From Petrosia ficiformis (Eukaryota > Porifera > Demospongiae > Haplosclerida > Petrosiidae): 64,000 nucleotides of DNA. The stretch covers positions 29,926,466-29,990,465 of the forward strand of contig OX345636.1 of the NCBI GenBank assembly GCA_947044365.1. The letters run 5' to 3'. Below, piece by piece: positions 60,105-64,000 of this stretch. Made by a program: the position numbers and the translations under genes. Every line of letters starts with the position of its first letter. The first letter of the stretch is position 1. Under the pieces are notes generated by a model, which was not told the origin of the DNA, made no database searches, and saw only the letters and a program-made list of their open reading frames with translations.

Positions 60105-60880
60105 ATTTGTTTGCGAAAATGAGGCTTATGGGATAATTATTAATTTTGAGATACGAGTGAAAATAGACAGTTATGGCTTACTTGGGTGATCACTGTTTTA
60201 CTACCTAAAAAGCTTCATTAACATCTCACCTATTCACTCATACCTTCAGAGAAGTTTGGAGACATCTCTGTGCTTTGCTAGCCACTCCTAAAAAAGTTTT
60301 TAGCCATTATGTTTAACGTGTGTAACCCAATGAGTGTGGGCGTTAGTCTCGATTTCTTTTTTTTACTGCAGAATTCAATTCTGTACCTTTGAAACAATTT
60401 TTTAATAAATATACTTCTATCAAATTTGCATTTAGTTTTTGAATTATTTGTGACCGAATTTGCAAAAATCAGGCTTATGGGATAAAATTTCAAAATTGAT
60501 TTTTTGTATTACCTGAATAGAGTATTCAATTAACTCCAGAATGATATATGATACATCCCAATCACACAAAAGACAAAGCTACAGCAGGGGATTAAACCGA
60601 TGTAGTCACAAATCCTTCATTTTGAGAAAAATGCAATTAAATCAAATATTTAATCATTAAACGTAATGACTAAAAACTTTTTTAGGAGTGGCTAGCGAAG
60701 CACAGAGATGTCTTCGAATTTCTCTGAAGGTATGAGTGAATAGGTAAGATATTAATGAAGCTTTTTATGTAGTAAAACAGCAATCACCCGAGTAAGCCAT
60801 AACTGTCTATTTTCACTCATATCTCAAAATTAATAATTATCCCAGAAGCCTGATTTTCGCAAATTCGGTCACATTTACAA
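60105..60880. mobile_element. Foldback repeat with 200 bp arms
   Basis: 60105-60303 and 60672-60878 are inverted copies (shared phrases GCCATAACTGTCTATTTTCACTC and TTTTTTAGGAGTGGCTAGC, or complements). A third partial copy of the arm tail lies in the loop near 60440-60500 (GCAAAAATCAGGCTTATGGG). No ORF. Confidence 0.75.
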
Positions 60881-60929
60881 AAGAAGTTTTGATTTTGCAA
60901 ACTTTTAAAGCGTAGAAACGTCATTATTA

Positions 60930-61850
60930 TTCATTGTATTGCAACAAGATTTGTGGAGATGATAGAATGGAGTGTGATGAGAGAAAAAAGTTAAGGAATA
61001 TCTTTATGGACAATGGCTACCCAAGACACAAAGTCCAGGCAGCACTGAGGAAGAAGACCGGCACATACCCCAAACAAGATCATGGGGAAAAGGGAACTAG
61101 TGAAGAGATTAAGACCCTTGTGTTGGGACTCAGTGAGAATATTGATGTAGTTTGTAAACATCTACCAGTGAGAATTGCCTTTACCAGTAAAGGCACACTT
61201 GGGAATATGTTGACACAAGTCAAAACACCGATTCCACCCTTTGAAAAGACGGGGGGTCATTTATGCCATTCATTGTGAATGTGGTGGAACTTACATAGGT
61301 GAAACCGGAAGGACTTTCAAGATCAGGATGAGTGAACATAAGAGAGCCATCAGGATCGGAGATCATAACAATGCTATATCAGTACATGTTCATTCTACAG
61401 GTCACAGTATTCTATGGGACAAGTGTGAAGTTTTAGCAGTTGAAGAAAATTGGAGAAGAAGAAAGATCAGAGAAGCTATTTTAATAAAAAGTACTTCCGG
61501 CACCATCAATACAGACCCTGGAGTACATATTAATCCATCTTGGGACACTATTCTACCATCACAGACTTAATCTAAACCTTCATGTCATAGTTTACTTTTC
61601 TTGTACCATCATTGTCAAACCTTGTTATTTTTCTGTACCAATCTTTGTATTTCCTGTACCATCATTGTTCTCACTCTTTGTACTGTCATGACATCATCAC
61701 TTGTTATCTGTCCGTATATAAATAGGCTATTTGGTTTTGTTTTTGTATACTGCTGAAGAAGACCTTTGGGTTGAAACGTTCAGTTTTTATTAATAATAAT
61801 TATATTATTGTTATTGATAATTAAAAAACTCTACCGTGTTATTAGGGCTC
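60930..61850 (+). mobile_element. Penelope-like element, 3' part with GIY-YIG
   Basis: 5'-truncated copy. An ORF at 60934-61275 has LRNIFMDNGYPRHKVQAALR and VRIAFTSKGTLGNMLTQVK. After a frame change near 61235 the second ORF (to 61567) has GVIYAIHCECGGTYIGETGR and MSEHKRAIRIGDHNN, the GIY-YIG endonuclease, and TINTDPGVHIN near the C-terminus. The 3' tail includes CTGAAGAAGACC...GAAACGTT (61754-61785), as in the copy at 4483. Confidence 0.8.
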
Positions 61851-61859
61851 AATAAAATT

Positions 61860-62983
61860 ACTCTATTATAAAAAATATATATAATGTGAAACTAAAGCAG
61901 AAATACAACAAATCTTCATCGAGGTTTGCGTAGTAAGTGCTTTTCTTTTTTTGTAACATTTGATTTAAATTTATATTTTCTGACAAGGAGATTTCTCTGT
62001 CGTTTTGCATTATTATGATAAAAACTCGATGAAGAATTTGAGATAATTCACTGGTGTATCTAAATAATACTTCATACTTGCGAACTATAGTGACATTTCT
62101 GTACAAATGTTCATGCAGCTTGTACTTCACGTATATATTTATACATGTACATGTTAGCTACATACATATACATGTACATACAATATACAATTGTACATGG
62201 TCATGTACATATCTGCCTGTAAATAATATTGTCATTATGCAATTTGTTGTTGAGCCCATGCTTCGGTGATTATTCTTTTGGGGGGACTCTTCTTAGAGTC
62301 CCTAAATTTAATACATCAAGCAATTTCTTGATTAATAACATAAATATAGCTCTTTGTATTTTGCTTTATATTTTAATGTACTTTCATGATCCAGATATTT
62401 GTTTAATGTTTGCACATGTGCAGAAATTGATCACGTGACATTATAATTGAAATTATAATTCCAATATAATCGCCGCGGAGAAGTTTCTTGCTCTGTGTTA
62501 CCGGGCTTTCCATACCTGTAGAGTACTGAAGGGATAGTTATAAAAAAACTGCTATTCTATATTTCCAACTACCTTGTAGGATACCCATTCTAAACCAAGT
62601 TGCCACTTTTGTTGAGCCACTTTAGAACATTGAGTGAGAACTACATGTACATTAAACTGTTTGATGAGTGATTTATCTGGCAATAATTATTATCTTAATA
62701 ATAGAATACAATGCTGCTAATAATTATGCATGTTACATGACAGTCTTTGTGTCAGTCTTGTGTGCTACAACGTGGATATTAATTTAGGAATGTAAAGCAA
62801 AATGTTAATCGTCGGTAGAGTAAACCACATACATTTTGCACATCGAATTTTTTTTCACATTTATTAATTGTAACATGAATTATTTTTGTTTTACATTGTG
62901 TTTTTTCTGTGATTTCTGTATTAGCAATTTAGCATACTACATGTATATAATATACATGTACATATACACATGTATATATATAT

Positions 62984-63016
<33 letters not shown>

Positions 63017-63240
63017 GTACATGTATAGGGGGAGAAATACCTTTGAAAGATAAAATATAAAATATAAAATATAAAACCAAAACAAAAGATAGGATAAAGA
63101 GTCCTCGGACACATGCGTACACATTAACAACTTAGAAGAACTAAAGAAGATAAAAAGTGAGCATGGCAAGGGAAAGATAATATATATATATATACATACT
63201 TATTTAAGTTGAAAATAATAAATAGATTTGCAAATTGCGA
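61860..63240. other. Gene-free stretch with ACATGTA runs and microsatellites
   Basis: ACATGTACATGT-type palindromes cluster at 62140-62210. 62410-62545 is a diverged direct copy of 59957-60050. TA microsatellites lie at 62955-63020 and 63178-63195, and a (AAAATAT)n run at 63050-63075. No supported gene. Confidence 0.5.
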
Positions 63241-63245
63241 TAGGT

Positions 63246-64000
63246 TCAATTTATCATGGGCCTGGAGCTGGACCAGGTAATTTGTTTGTGTGCCAGGAAT
63301 ATTTGGTGAGAACAAGCAATAACGACCTTGGCAGCCTCAAGAAGGATGGAAGTGACCAAACTAGAACTGTCTTGGGAGACAATGTGTGAAATGGCTTCCA
63401 AAGAAGATGATGGCAAATGACCTAATGATCCAATTTCAATAGTGTCGTAAGATGGACTCCATCCAATAACTTTTAAATCAGATATCAGGTAATTGTACTC
63501 TGGTTTATTTAATTTTCGTTCTCTAGCCTGATTGAGGCCATTCTGTGAGTTTGTCGGGATAGTAAGTTCTAGTAGGTGGATCTGCTTACAGAGAGAATTG
63601 ACTATAACTATATCTGGTCGCAATGAAGTAGAAAGGATATTTGGTGGAATAGTGGAAGGGGGAGTATCTTCGGCTCTCCACTGGTCAATGTCAGCATACA
63701 ATTTGCTATCACTATGCAATAGGGGAGTTATTCCTTGTAATATTTTTTTCAAAGCTGAATCGTGTCTCCAAGTATAACGTCCTTGATCCAGGGAAGTGGG
63801 ACAACCATTTAGAATATGGGCAGTTGTAGGTCTTAATGAGTGACATAACGGACATTTTGAGTCACATTGAATCTTCCATCTCCGCAGGTTAAGTGGGTGT
63901 GGTAGTGTGTCTGATCCTGCTTTCAATATAAAGGATAGCTGGCCATATGGAAGTCCATGAAGCATAATCTTTTTCCATGTCTTGTTCTCACTCTCTAACA
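63246..64000 (-). pseudogene. Non-LTR retrotransposon C-terminus with restriction-like endonuclease (runs out of the window)
   Basis: Open on the minus strand from the window edge (LESENKTWKKIMLHGLPYGQ) to 63246. CPLCHSLRPTTAHILNGCP is the CCHC block and GRYTWRHDSALKKIL the conserved RHD block of R2/NeSL-type elements. LRPDIVIVN...IHLLELTIP then has the PD...E spacing of their restriction-like endonuclease, followed by ARERKLNKPEYNYLISDLK. The 5' part with RT lies beyond the window. It differs from the EEP-type LINEs elsewhere in the window. Confidence 0.7.

Overview
The window reads as intron-rich, AT-rich animal nuclear DNA with no rRNA, tRNA or prokaryote-style operons. Exons end in GTAAGT/GTGAGT-type donors. 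Short palindromes built on ACATGT/TACATGTA are very frequent. Many protein fragments resemble families I know from sponges and cnidarians. I infer a demosponge, possibly an Amphimedon-like haplosclerid; the phylum is probable and the genus uncertain. I see no clearly conserved single-copy housekeeping gene. The window is best described as a dense bed of nested transposable elements with a few unknown host-like fragments.

Layout. 1-4482: a decayed SAM-domain gene of the SAMD3-like type (copy A), split by a TA-flanked inverted-repeat element and ending in a CACTG-type transposon terminus. 4483-6285: a Penelope-like retroelement. 6300-9540: one hAT element inserted in another. 9540-13680: small repeats, an inverted-repeat element, a Merlin/ISXO2-type transposase relic and a DMAP1-binding-domain fragment. 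13680-22390: a CR1/L2-like LINE (minus strand) broken by a foldback element and by a 4.3 kb Ty3/gypsy element with identical LTRs. 22460-32280: an unknown gene fragment, a DUF7869-like gene, a CACTA (tnp2-like) transposase gene, a coiled-coil/kinase fragment, and a convergent pair made of an rve integrase gene and an accessory ORF. 32960-35640: two tandem decayed copies of a gene with a PD-(D/E)XK-like motif.

37970-45600 is a four-level nest. A ZBED-like hAT gene is split by a small inverted-repeat element and by a 5.7 kb Tc1-like element. The Tc1-like element in turn contains a 3,974 bp two-gene cassette (38971-42944). 45806-48275 is a pogo-type transposase with a C-terminal PHD finger, interrupted by a TTAA-flanked MITE. 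50664-51890 is an unknown gene. 55322-57612 is a complete-looking IS630-like two-gene transposon. 57600-64000 holds unknown coding scraps, LINE relics (one with a restriction-like endonuclease domain), a foldback repeat and a second Penelope fragment.

The most interesting object is the cassette at 38971-42944. It carries a divergent pair: an intact eight-exon SAMD3-like gene (529 codons, minus) and an intact two-exon gene with two C2H2 fingers (261 codons, plus). It is bounded by 33 bp inverted termini starting CACA (26/33 matched), with a TA on each side and repeated subterminal palindromes. Copy A has the same exon plan and a terminus with the same layout but a different palindrome. This suggests a mobile two-gene unit with no recognisable transposase; I do not know whether it has been described.
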